NCBI GenBank assembly: GCA_964059195.1
Contig: CAXKWD010000009.1
Location: 47,649,160-47,713,159, forward strand
DNA from: Ectobius pallidus
Lineage: Eukaryota; Arthropoda; Insecta; Blattodea; Ectobiidae
DNA: 64,000 nucleotides
Direction: 5' to 3'
Both the position numbers and the translations under genes were made by a program. Positions 20,384 through 30,665 of the stretch are shown one piece after another. Every line of letters begins with the position of its first letter. Position 1 is the first letter of the stretch. A model generated the notes under the pieces. That model saw nothing but the letters and a program-made list of their open reading frames with translations. It ran no database searches and was not told the DNA's origin.

Positions 20384-21008
20384 GGGTCTAGCCCTATCTC
20401 CTCGACATTACAGTTTTAATTTTTACGAAACAAAACGTTAAAAATGTGTCCCTAGGTGCAAGGATTATAATTAGGTGCGAAATTTGAAAATATATAAGAA
20501 TACATCCTGTAGCCTAATTCTCATACCTTAAAATACGTAATTCATAATAATAAAATATAACTGAAGGCCATGTTATCGACTTGACTTAGAACTCTGGTTA
20601 ACAGGTTGACCAACACGACAAACCTCACAGGAGATATAATATGGCACATTTTCAAAATGTGTGTATTCGCCATGCCCTACTAAACTAATACCACTGTTCA
20701 TAACCAAACCTAACCTAACTGTCACTAAAATAGAATCTACCTGCCACTACTTACCTTAATGCAAGAAAGACATTTGTTATCCTGCTTCGCAGTTGGCATC
20801 CTGCTTCGCTGAGAACCATAATATGGCTGGCATGTTTTCTGCGTAATAAAAATGAACTGATTGAAAGGGGTAAAAATACAAGAACAAGTTCTAGAAACTA
20901 CTAATTCGACCCCTTAATCAATTCCTTTAACGAAAGTAAGTAGGCTATATTTAATCAAGTGTTCAATTCCAGAAAGGAAAACTGTAATGTCGAGGAGATA
21001 GTGCTCTT
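20384..21008. mobile_element. Mutator-like MITE, second copy
   Basis: This is paralogous to 2184-2653. Its ends are better preserved: GGGTCTAGCCCTATCTCC and AATG TCGAGGAG ATAG form an inverted pair of about 30 bp extending to CTCGACATTACAG. It contains two CCTAA units near 20708. The last bases after GTGCTCT are missing or changed, so no target duplication is visible. Confidence 0.65.
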
Positions 21009-21642
21009 CTTGCAAGATGCAAGATGAAACAAAACAATTTTTTTTGTCCCCAGATGAGCAAAGCTCGTGTTCAGGGGCTAGAAATTAATGCCTAGATAGC
21101 CTATTTTAGAGAAAGTTTTTTTTTTTTTTTTTAAATATATATATAAAATGCACAGCATAAAAATTAAGTAAACAGTTAATTATATTCAATTGAAAATAAT
21201 TTATGGTCCTATTCTTTCCACTATGATTTTATTAAAAAATAATATAATACAAACAATAATACTTATTTACAATAGTGGATAAAACAAAGATCAGTTAATT
21301 ATGTTTACAATATCAAAAATTAAAAATATAAATTTATAAGGTTACCGAAAAATTAACTTAAAATTGTAGATCTGTTTTATGATCCCAATGCACGGTATAT
21401 TTCTCCTTCAATTTGTTTGAAACCATTTAAAGTGGTATGGGCAATGTTTGGAAAGATGCGGGCTAAACTTTACGATATTTATGAAGTCGCGGGCCGGAGG
21501 TAATAGATAGTTGTGAAAAAATAATCATGGTGAGGTTTTTTATATTTATAAAGTATACCGGTAATGCTAAAGTTACATGAATGAGAACAATATCAAACTG
21601 ATTAGGTATTTACTTACAATCAGCAGAAAATTAATGAGAAGC
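21009..21642 (+). other. Intron 1, AT-rich
   Basis: A poly(T) run lies at 21118-21133. About 21360-21500 could be the 3' untranslated part of the adjacent hAT relic, but I cannot prove it. Confidence 0.35.
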
Positions 21643-22595
21643 TTAAGCTTGAATTTGCGAAACAAGATAATCAATGTTGGCGTAAATCCCTCTAATACAC
21701 AAGCGCAGAGTGTTTTCCAAATTTTCATCTGTAAGTCTGGTTTGATACTTTGATTTAGGCCTATTAGTTTTCATCATGGAAAAGAACTGTTCACATTTGT
21801 AAGTACTTCCAAATGCACAAATAATTTTTCTTACAAATGCTCTGAGCTGTGGGTACTTTTCTTCGGCAAGGTGTTCTGTAGAAATCACTTACCTCCACGT
21901 CTTCAAATTTTGACTTAAAATGTGTGTCTTCCTGAAGCTCGATCAACTCCATTTGCAGGTTTGTCAGAGCCTTCTCAACATCACTTTTCATCGGAGTAGC
22001 AAAAAGGTCATAGCAGCTATCCATGTTTTTGAAGCCTGAAAATCTATTTAAAAATTGCTCCAACAGTGATTTTAGTCTTCAGCATATTGAGTGTAATCAA
22101 TATTTTCGTGACTGGATAGTGTTGAAAAATGAAAGCAGCTTCCAGGTCGCATTTGTGTTTCCCACAAGTGAATTTTGTTCCGGAACGCTTTCAAATGGCT
22201 ATATAATTCGTTTACCAACTGACTTGTTTTTGAAGCTTCAAATTCAGAACATTCAAGTGACCCATGATGTCAACTAGAAATGCTAAATCACAAAACCATT
22301 TCTGATCACTGACTTCAGGCAAAGGGTTTTCTTTGATTTCCATAATATCAGCTATTTCCTGTCTAAGATCGGAAAATCTTTTCAGCATTTTGCCTTTGCT
22401 TAACCTTCTTACTTCATAATAATATGTCACGTCACCATGTTTTGAAGAGAGTCACCCAAAATTGCTTTGAACTGGTGATGGCTAAGCCCGCGGGATCGAA
22501 TAATATTAATGGTCTTTATTACCACATCCATGACGTTCTGCAATGGAATGGACTTAGAACACAAGTTTTTTTTTGGTGGATAATACAATGTAGGA
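21643..22595 (-). pseudogene. hAT transposase relic, C-terminal two thirds (GTF2IRD2/ZBED-like)
   Basis: Read on the minus strand from about 22595, the pieces follow the order of a hAT transposase: CIIHQK, then VMDVVIKTINIIRSRGLSHH, then VRRLSKGKMLKRFSDLRQEI, then KWFCDLAFLVDIMGHLNVLN, then YPQLRAFVRKIICAFGSTYK and CEQFFSMMKTNRPKSKYQTR followed by LTDENLE. The last blocks are the hAT dimerisation region. The type is the one related to GTF2IRD2 and ZBED proteins. Frames shift several times and stops interrupt it, so it is dead. Its N-terminal piece lies farther upstream on the same strand at 24960-25342; the two are separated by a CAGTG element and about 1.6 kb of unrelated sequence. Confidence 0.85.
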
Positions 22596-23571
22596 TTATT
22601 AAATCGTCTTTTTACACTGCACCAGAATTCATACTGGCAGAATATGTTAAAAACTTCTGTACCGTAATAGCAATAATTTCAAGTCATCACAGAAGTCGAA
22701 ACAATTTACCGGTAGTATGTTTAGTTCTGTATATTACTGCAGTAACAACAACCAGTGCTATATTCTCCGTCAATCCATCATTCAATGACTAGATTGTCTT
22801 AATGCTGTTTTTTAAACACTCATTTTTTTACAGTGCTTCATACGATCACTTTAAAGACACACATTAAAATACTATGGGAGAGCAGATTCAGTTCTGATTA
22901 GACCTAATGGTACGATAACTATAAATTTCAAAAGCTCGACATTTTCGACAACAGGTGATATGGAAATATGTGTTGATATCCAATTTGATGATGAAGATAA
23001 TGATACTAATAATGTTAATGATATTTGGAACAGGATAATAACTTCATTGAATAAGAATGGGTTGTAAAGAAAATTGAAAAATTAGTCCTTTGCACCCAGC
23101 TTATAATAAATTATCTTTTTTTAAATTTTATCAGCGTGCATTTAAGTTTTAGCAACCCCAGATTAAAATCCTGGCTGCACCACTGTATAGGCCTAAAGGT
23201 AAAATTCAATAATTAATAAAATAATTGTTTGTCTCGTGAATATAAATATATAATTAATATAGGCCTTATTATTTATTATTTAATCAAAATTGCATAAAAT
23301 TATGCATAAAAAAAGGATATTCTATTTGACTTATAGTTCGAAATGAGTTCAAAGGAAAGAGTCAGGAAATAGAGAGACAGGATAAAACAAAATAAAGAGG
23401 TATTTGATGCCAATTTAGAGAAAGAAAGAGAAAGAGGAAAACAAAGAGAAATTGGAAAACAATATCTGACTAACAATCCAAGGAAATTAATACTAAAGCA
23501 TGTGAGAAGACACCCTGCTTTGTATATATGTATGTGTAAATACACATAGGCCTATACACATATAATATATA
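22596..23571 (+). other. Intron 1, unassigned
   Basis: AT-rich sequence between the hAT relic and the CAGTG element. About 23330-23520 has a purine-rich open stretch (AAAGAGAAAGAGGAAAACAA) that encodes only basic residues and has no family resemblance I recognise. Confidence 0.35.
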
Positions 23572-24283
23572 CAGTGAGTCCCACGCAAGAGTTGGCCAAT
23601 GGCGCGGGTTTCTGCGTTGCGGCTGGCACAGCTCCAACTCCCGAGCGATCGGGTGAAATATCTACGCAAATAATGCCGTGGCCGTTGTGATGATTCAGGT
23701 TCTCACATTTACAGTTAAAATTACAATGAAAATAACCATGTACCTCATCACAAGAGATGTTAGAAATGTTCTCCTCTTGCATCCACACAACACTGGCACC
23801 TTTTTAGGAAATTTTCTTTCATGCACATAAGTTCAGCTTCCGAGATAGGGTTAATTTCTCTTGTGATATTATCTTTAAGTTATTCTTACGTATGGGAAAT
23901 TGACCTATACACTTTATTTTTCAAGTTTCCCCATAAATAATATTTACATTCTGTTAAAAGAACTTAATGACAATATCACATAGGCCTATCACAAGAGAAA
24001 GTAACTCTGTTTCGGAAGCTGAACTTATGCGCGTGAAAGAAAATTTCCTAAAAAGGTGCCAGTATTGTGTGGATGCAAGAGGAGAACATTTCCAACATCT
24101 TTTGTGATGAGGTACGTGGTTATTTTCATTGTAATTTTAACTGTAAATGTGAGAACCTGAATCATTACACGGACCGCGGCATTATTTGCGTAGATATTTC
24201 ACCCGATCGCTCGGGAGTTGGAGCTGTGCCAGCCACGACGCAGAAACCCGCGTCATTGGCCAACTCTTGCGTGGGACTCACTG
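23572..24283. mobile_element. CAGTG long-TIR element, complete copy 1
   Basis: It starts CAGTGAGTCCCACGCAAGAG at 23572 and ends in the exact complement at 24283, flanked by TA (23570-23571 and 24284-24285). Arms are about 300 bp and the centre about 110 bp. TA targets and CAGTG ends place it with Tc1/mariner-type elements; such long arms make it a foldback MITE. Each arm contains an open frame starting WMQEENISNI, which occurs only because the arms are copies of one another. Other copies are at 569-870 and 27394-28376. Confidence 0.85.
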
Positions 24284-24959
24284 TATAAGGGGTGGGTCTC
24301 TGTCACCACAGCATTGTGCATCCTAAGGTTGCGGATAGAGGATATGGCCGCCAGATATGGAGGGTAGCTGTGAATATGCTGAATAAGCAGTCGCGAACAG
24401 AATGATGACATGAGAGACTATAAAAACTTAGATATGTGTGAACTATCATGTAAAAGTTCTTAAAACATTCAAATTGTTGAAATATTGCACAATAAAACAT
24501 TATTCTTGTTCATTATTTTGCACAGTGTAACATACGTAACAAAGTAATGTAACAGAAGAAAAAAATTTTAATTTCTGAAAATCAGCCTGAACTATTGAAA
24601 CAAAGATACTAGGTTAATGAGTGTAATCTTGGCTACCCAGAAAAAAATGTCCTGGAGTTCTTGTGTTAGATAATTCACAGAGATTTCCATGTAAGATAGA
24701 TAAACTCAAATTCTGTGTCCATTTTGTGTAACATACGTAACACCCATTTTATTAAAAAATATTTAATCTATGGTACTTATTAAAAGAACTTTTATATATT
24801 CTGAAAGCACATCTTTGAACCTATCTTCAGGTATATATGAAGTTCCAGTTCATACTATATTTAAATCACTATAGGGGTCTAAATTGCATCCAAATGTAAC
24901 ATACGTAACAATGGAATGGCTCCTCAGATATTTATTTACAGCTGATCTTGGTTTATCGT
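24284..24959 (+). repeat. Segment with three TGTAACATACGTAAC repeats
   Basis: The 15-mer TGTAACATACGTAAC occurs at 24526-24540, 24727-24741 and 24895-24909, all in the same direction. Repeated short motifs like this are typical of transposase-binding subterminal regions. No TIR was found to define an element. The motif recalls, but is not the same as, GTAACGTGAGTTACC in the element at 43069-49036. Confidence 0.5.
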
Positions 24960-25342
24960 TATCATTTTGAGGGTATAAGGCGAAATATTACCCACCAACT
25001 CCTTAATTACTACATCCTTCAAAGAAGAAAAATGAAATTTATTAGCTTTCACAACATTGCCCAGTTGTGTCCTCTGTTTATTAAAAATTTGTTGCTGTTT
25101 GCCCAAATTGGTGATTAGCTTTTGAATTTTATCTTTTCACAACTGACCCATGAGTGTATGCTGAGTAATATGCTTACTCGAATAATACCGCTTCATATTG
25201 TATTCTTTTAAAACAGATACGGATTCATTACACAGCAGGTAGATAGGCTTACCATTGCTCATGATAAAAAAGTAGTCATCAGTCCATCTTTCTTGAAATG
25301 GCAACTTTCCGTGTCCACTTTTCTCTTTCTTACACCAGACAT
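24960..25342 (-). pseudogene. hAT transposase relic, N-terminal BED-finger part
   Basis: On the minus strand, MSGVRKRKVDTES at 25342 is followed after a frameshift by FQERWTDDYFFIMSNGKP, then IYLLCNESVSVLKEYNMKRY and YSSKHITQHT. The C-X2-C and H-X4/5-H pattern with KRYYSSKH is the BED-type zinc finger of GTF2IRD2/ZBED-like hAT proteins. A TGA follows MGQL, then KIQKLITNLGKQQQIFNKQR continues. It is the missing N-terminus of the relic at 21643-22595. Confidence 0.8.
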
Positions 25343-25978
25343 CCTTTCATACACTTTCTGAACTAAGAAAACTTAAAAAACTATCTCCACGCAATGTAAC
25401 GCGATGACCTAGGAGTAGGACATGTGACTGGGCGCACGATCAGACATTCCACAAATATCAGAGGGGAAATGCAAAGGTGATACCGTCGCGCTATCTGGTG
25501 GCGCTAGTTGCAGCATTTTTCTAGCGCTGACCGGAAGGAACACCCTTGTAGTTCAGGTTTTTGTTTCCCCCTCTCACTCTCTTGTTGGCGAGAACCGAAA
25601 ATATTTACTTTTTCGAGTGCGATTTTAAAATGTTCCACAAGCCGGATCAAAAGTATATGATTTAAAGAAACATTAATTTGAAAAATGGACCCTACATAAA
25701 ATGGCAGTTTTTTTAATTGGCTTTAAAGATTTATTAGAAGAAATTAAGGGGATAGTTTCCATGATTAAGCACTATGTTTATTCACAGAGAAAAAGTTCAA
25801 ATTGTTATTATTAGTGTATAGTAACTTAGTACATAGCATGAAACACCAGTAGGTATCCTTCTTATGTAAAATAAGTGTAACCAAAAGATGATAAAATCCA
25901 GTATCAACTCCCCCCATATTTTAACACAAGATTAACTTCATAAAACAGTTAAAAACACACAGATTTCAATACATATTG
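25343..25978 (+). other. Intron 1, unassigned
   Basis: This may include the end of the hAT element (CCCCCTCTCACTCTCTTG near 25570), but no TIR pair was found. The remainder is AT-rich. Confidence 0.35.
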
Positions 25979-26286
25979 TGACAAGCCAGAAAAGCCTAGA
26001 AACTGATAGGAGGAGTAAGCCAGAAAGAACTAGAACGACGGAGTCTAGAGAGATCGCGCTCCCCTAGTGGATGGGCGGCAGACGAGCGCCAGTGGGCGTG
26101 ACAGCAGCACGGCTATTGGAGCCGCGCGCCGACGGGTGCGGCCTACTCCCTGGCACGGCGCGGTGAGTGACGGTGCGCGCTCGTGGGAGGGGCCAGAGGT
26201 GGAGCCACGCGCTAAGGGCTGTGACGGCGCCCCGCGCGGACATTCTAGACCATGCGCGGGCGGGGCTCTGGAATATTCCTCGGCCC

Positions 26287-26294
26287 TATATATA
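26287..26294 (+). promoter_or_regulatory. TATA box of the solo LTR
   Basis: TATATATA lies in GGCCCTATATATAGGGCC, 25-30 bp before the TTCAGTTCAGT initiator-like sequence, marking the U3/R boundary. The promoter could still fire into tafazzin intron 1 in the sense direction. Confidence 0.6.
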
Positions 26295-26803
26295 GGGCCG
26301 CGAGCGAGCGGAGAGTTCAGTTCAGTACATTGAAGAGTCAGTGAATCGGAGTTGAGAGAGTCAGTACATCAGAGGAGAGACAGAGGGAACAGTCAGAGAG
26401 GCAGTCCGTGAGTAGCGGCGAGCGTCAGCGTCAGAGGGTGAGCTGGACGGAGAGGACTGATCAGCGCAGCCTCAAGTGAGTGTGTCTTGGGAAGCTGAGG
26501 AGCCAGTGACCGGAGGGACCCGAGAGCGGAAGAGCTAGTCAACGGGGAACTAGTGACCGGAGGGAAGGGTGAATGGAAGAGCTGGTGAGCTGATCTGGGC
26601 TGAGGCAGTGCCGTCCCGGGGAACTCTGCGCGACGGGTGGATCGTACAGCAGCAGCGAGGACTGTGGAGTTGACCGGCGCGACGTGGAATCATCTCGACA
26701 GTGCTGTACTTAGGACTGAGCACAGTGAGAGTGAGCACTGAACAGGACAGTAACCTGGTGAATAGTCTGGAGTTTTCTGGCTGTATTGACAATTGTTGTA
26801 GGA

Positions 26804-26809
26804 AATAAA
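26804..26809 (+). terminator. Poly(A) signal of the solo LTR
   Basis: AATAAA lies about 66 bp before the LTR end, in the place expected for the R region of an LTR. Confidence 0.6.
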
Positions 26810-27393
26810 GAAACCTCCATCCTTCAATTATAAACTCGGTGTTCTGATTTTGAACCCCGACGAGCCCTTGTTACAATATTATTCTTGGAAGAGGAGATGT
26901 TGCCCCGACAAGTGATTTAGTCAAACTTGTCCATTCTAAATAACTTAGTTCAGTTTCTTTTATAGTATGACATGGCAGAAAGTAGCTATATTTCTGCCAT
27001 ATTAATTGTACAGATTGGAGAAGAAGCGCATGATTGAATGTCGCCTAGTGAGGAGTTGCCTAGCGAGGAACTGTAAGCAACATAATAAAACGCACAGCAT
27101 TAAATATACTACATAAAGAGATGCGTGCAATTTGATATGCTACTACTAAAGTAATAAATGTGTTTGCACTCCGATGTGCCTGCCGCCTCAGCTTCGCACG
27201 CTATGATGTAAATTGTAACTTGCAGGTTGACCTCAAGGAAGGAACTAGTGATGATGCAAATTTTAATTCCAGTTTCGTTTTCTTTGCAGATATTCTGAGA
27301 AGGCCTAATCGCAGAAGGAGATCATCCAGAATGAATGTGATAGCAGTGCAGAACCCTCAGCTTGTCAGTACTAACAATAGATTCTCTGTTCTA

Positions 27394-28376
27394 CAGTGTG
27401 TCCCATGCAAGAGTTGGCCAATGACGCGGGTTCCTGCGGCGCGGCGGGCACAGTTCCAACTCCCGAGCGATCGGGTGAAATATCTACGCTAATAATGCCG
27501 CGGTCGTTGTAATGATTCAGGTTCTCACATTTACAGTTAAAATTACAATGAAAATAACCACGTACCTCATCACAAGAGATGTTGGAAATGTTCTCCTCTT
27601 GCATCCAGACAACACTGGCACCTTTTTAGGAAATTTTCTTTCACGCGCATAAGTTCAGCTTCCGAGACAGAGTTCATTTCTCTTGTGATAGGCCTATGTG
27701 ATATTGTCTATTGTCTTTGCCAGATAAATCACATGAGGTTTTCTTTGTGAGAACCGTAATCATTACCATCAGCGGGCTTTTTAGCGTAGATATTTCACCC
27801 GTTTCCTTTGTAATGTACGGGAAGTTGACCTATACACTTTATTTTTCAAGTTTCCCCATAAATAATATTCACATACTATTGTCTTTGCCAGATAAATCAC
27901 ATGAGGTTTTCTTTGTGAGAACCTTAATCATTACCATCAGCGGGCTTTTTAGTGTAGATATTTCACCCGTTTCCTTTGTAATGTACGGGAAGTTGACCTA
28001 TACACTTTATTTTTCAAGTTTCCCCATAAATAATATTCACATACTGTTAGAAGAACTTAAAGACAATATCACATAGGCCTATCACAACAGAAATTAACTC
28101 TGTCTCGGAAGCTGAACTTATACGAGTGAAAGAAAATTTCTTAAAAAGGTTCCAGTGTTTTGTGGATGCAAGAGAAGGACATTTCCAACATCTCTTATGA
28201 TGAGGTACGTGGTTATTTTCATTGTAATTCCAACTGTAAATGTGAGAACCTGAATCATAACGCCATTAGCGGCTTTATTAGCGTAGATATTTCACCCGCT
28301 CGCTCGGGAGTTAGAGCTGTAGTCGGCGCGACGCAGAAACCCGCATGACTGGCCAACTCTTGCGTGGGACACACTG
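27394..28376. mobile_element. CAGTG long-TIR element, complete copy 2
   Basis: It begins CAGTGTGTCCCATGCAAGAG and ends in its complement, with TA on both sides (27392-27393 and 28377-28378). If the element and one TA are removed, the LINE ORF1 reads through as FSVLDTEGDA, so the insertion is inside the LINE. It is longer than copy 1 because a 168-bp central segment is duplicated. Confidence 0.9.
27711..28046 (+). repeat. 168-bp direct duplication inside the CAGTG element
   Basis: Two consecutive 168-bp units (27711-27878 and 27879-28046), both starting TTGTCTTTGCCAGATAAATC, differ at only a few positions. The high identity suggests a recent tandem duplication after or around the insertion. 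Confidence 0.9.
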
Positions 28377-28449
28377 TAGATACTGAAGGTGATGCTGTAG
28401 ACAAATAAGAAGCCCAGCCACCCAGACCAGCTACTACATGTAGGCCCAC

Positions 28450-29023
28450 TAATAAGAGAAAGATTTTAGTTTTAGGTAGCAGTCACGCCAGAGACATGGG
28501 ACCTGCTCTTCAAGATGCCGTAGGAGACGATTTTCAAGTGCAATGTTTATGTAAACCTAATGCTGGACTTAGTGATGTTGTTTCAGGTATCAAGGGACTG
28601 ACCGAAGGATTCACCAAGGAGGACCGGGTGGTGATTATTGGAGGAGCCGGAAACAGCATAGACAGAGATCTGAGCTATTCAGTTGCAGCAGATCTTGATA
28701 GTATTTCTGAAGGTAGCATGCATACTAATGTAGATTTTGTTGAATTATTCCACAGGTACAACAAGCCCTCGCTTTGATCAAAGGTAAAAGCTGTAAATGA
28801 TAAGTTGTGGAAATTCTCTAGTGATCATATTAACTTCAATGTTGTTTCTGTTAGCAGCTTAAGAAGGGAAGAGTATACAAGGCAGGGACTCCATCTCAAC
28901 CTTCGAGGAAAGAAGACACTGGCAAAACTTGTTGCAGAGGAGTTGAAATGTAATGTACTAGATTGTAACAGGCCTATTCCTGTCATAGATGGTGGCTCGA
29001 CTCGTTTTTTAGTGGGAATCTAA
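28450..29023 (+). pseudogene. LINE ORF1, SGNH/GDSL-hydrolase-like domain
   Basis: The frame encodes KRKILVLGSSHARDMG, with the serine-containing block I (GSSHA). Next come VVIIGGAGNSID (block III-like, with the asparagine) and, after one stop near 28777, YTRQGLHLNLRGKKTLAKLV. The last carries the terminal catalytic-type histidine of SGNH hydrolases. Such an esterase domain is known in ORF1 of some CR1-type LINEs. The product would associate with LINE RNA or membranes. Stops near 28410 and 28777 break it. Confidence 0.65.
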
Positions 29024-29099
29024 GTGAAAGAATCCAACAGCTTAGGCCTATATGCATATCTCAAGTCAATAATAGTAATACACTTAGGCCTAAAGCTAG

Positions 29100-29800
29100 A
29101 ACTAATAAATCATTTGCATTATTTAATCAAAACATAAGGGGGCTTGAAGATAAAATTGAAGAATTTAACTTAGCCATTCAGGATACAATTAATTCTAATA
29201 AACAGTTATTTGTCTAACGGAACACCACTGTGGAAACAGATCTGGAACAATTAAAAATTGATAACTTTTCACTATGTTCAAAATTTTGTAGACGTTCCAT
29301 AAAATGTGGAGGTGTGAGTATATTTATCAAAAGAAACTTACATTTCAGTGATATAGACACAAGTTCCTTCTGTAAAGAACAGGATTTTGAATGTTGTTCA
29401 GCCAGATTGGATTCTGACAATGATACATTTGTAATACTAACCATTTACAGGGCACCATCAGGTAATTTTGTAAATCGGTTAGAAAGGGTTCTTAATTCAC
29501 TGTATAGTACTAACGTAAATATTATACTGTGTGGGGACTTTAATGTAGATTTCTCAATTGATAGTGAGAAGAAGATCAGACTGATATCTTTATTGGGTTG
29601 CTATAATCTAGATTTCATAGTAAACTTTCCAACTAGAATTTAGAACAACTCCCAAACAATAGATAATATATTCATAGATAAAGAAAAACATTTTAATTTT
29701 AAAGTACTTCCAATATTAAATGGATTAATCAGATCATGATGCACAAATGTTAGTGCTGAACAATAATAAAGTAAACATGCTCATAGTAATATGACTAGAG
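29100..29800 (+). pseudogene. LINE ORF2, AP-type endonuclease domain
   Basis: FNQNIRGLEDKIEEFNLAI marks the start of an exonuclease/endonuclease/phosphatase fold. VSIFIKRNL, VILTIYRAPSGN and IILCGDFNVDF follow, with the GDFN metal and catalytic motif, and SDHDA appears near 29735 after a frameshift. The domain nicks the target DNA for target-primed reverse transcription. A TAA near 29214 and a TAG at 29641 break the frame. Confidence 0.75.
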
Positions 29801-30665
29801 TAATGAATGACGATTCAATTTTAAATTTCAAACAAGATCTTGCGAATGAAAACTGGGAATCTATGTTATCCTATGACAAAGTAGATACTAAATTAAGTGA
29901 ATTCCTAAACATAGTGTCACGACATTTTGAGGCAAATTTTCCAAAAAAGAAAACTGCTAATTTACCTAATTCAAGGAATAACACATGGTTAACTACTGGT
30001 ATTAAAATATCATGTGCAAACAAAAGAGAGATCTACCTAAAATATAGAACCAGTAACAACCAAACTCATAAGGAATAACTTACTATAAAAAGTATTGCAA
30101 CATACTGAAGAAAGTAATCAAAGAAGCAAAAAGTAGGCATTTTTCACAAGTAATTAATAAATCAAATAATAAAGTTAAAACTGTATGGAATATAATAAAA
30201 AACGAAACGGGGAGAACAAAGGGAAACAATGATTGTACATTAATATACCAAGACAGAAAACTAGATAATTTAACAGACATTACAAATGCTTTTAATAGTC
30301 ACTTTATAAATATTGCAGAGAAATGTATTCCTATAAATAATATTAGCATTAAGGCAGTAGACCTACTAACAAAATCTACAGTTTGGAACCATAGATTTCA
30401 ATTGAACCTGACTTCCCACATAGAAATTGAAAATATAATAAAGTCTCTCAAAAGTAAAAGCTCGTCTGGATGGGATGAGATAAGTAATAACTTATGTTAT
30501 TAAATAGCTGCTCATCGGAACTCAGTAAACCTCTTAGTCACATATGCAGAAAGACTGAAGCATGCTATTGTTAAGCCCCTCTTTAAAAAAGGTGACAAAA
30601 ATCTACCATCAAATTACAAACCCATATCGCTCTTAACCTCATTTTCAAAAGTTGTTGAAAAAGTC

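Larger units (their letters stand above)
25979..26875 (+). mobile_element. Solo LTR of a gypsy-type retrotransposon
   Basis: The block starts TGTGACAAGCC and ends CCCTTGTTACA, so it has the TG...CA ends of an LTR. ATAT lies on both sides (25975-25978 and 26876-26879), a 4-bp target duplication as in Ty3/gypsy elements. It is 897 bp and strongly GC-rich compared with its AT-rich surroundings. A TATATATA box at 26287 is followed by an initiator-like TTCAGTTCAGT at about 26315, and AATAAA lies at 26804. No gag-pol or second LTR is present, so recombination between LTRs probably removed the interior. Frames across it are compositional. Confidence 0.85.

Noticed and set aside
26067..26333. GC-rich 88-codon frame
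   Set aside because: It lies inside the solo LTR, where high GC content reduces stop codons; no gag or other motif is present.
23552..28348. Recurring open frame starting WMQEENISNI that looks like a conserved protein family
   Set aside because: It occurs only in the arms of the CAGTG long-TIR elements, on both strands, and breaks at the arm ends. The similarity comes from repeat copies, not from protein conservation.
29214..30280. Minus-strand frames opposite the LINE
   Set aside because: They are shadows of the + strand endonuclease and RT coding sequence.
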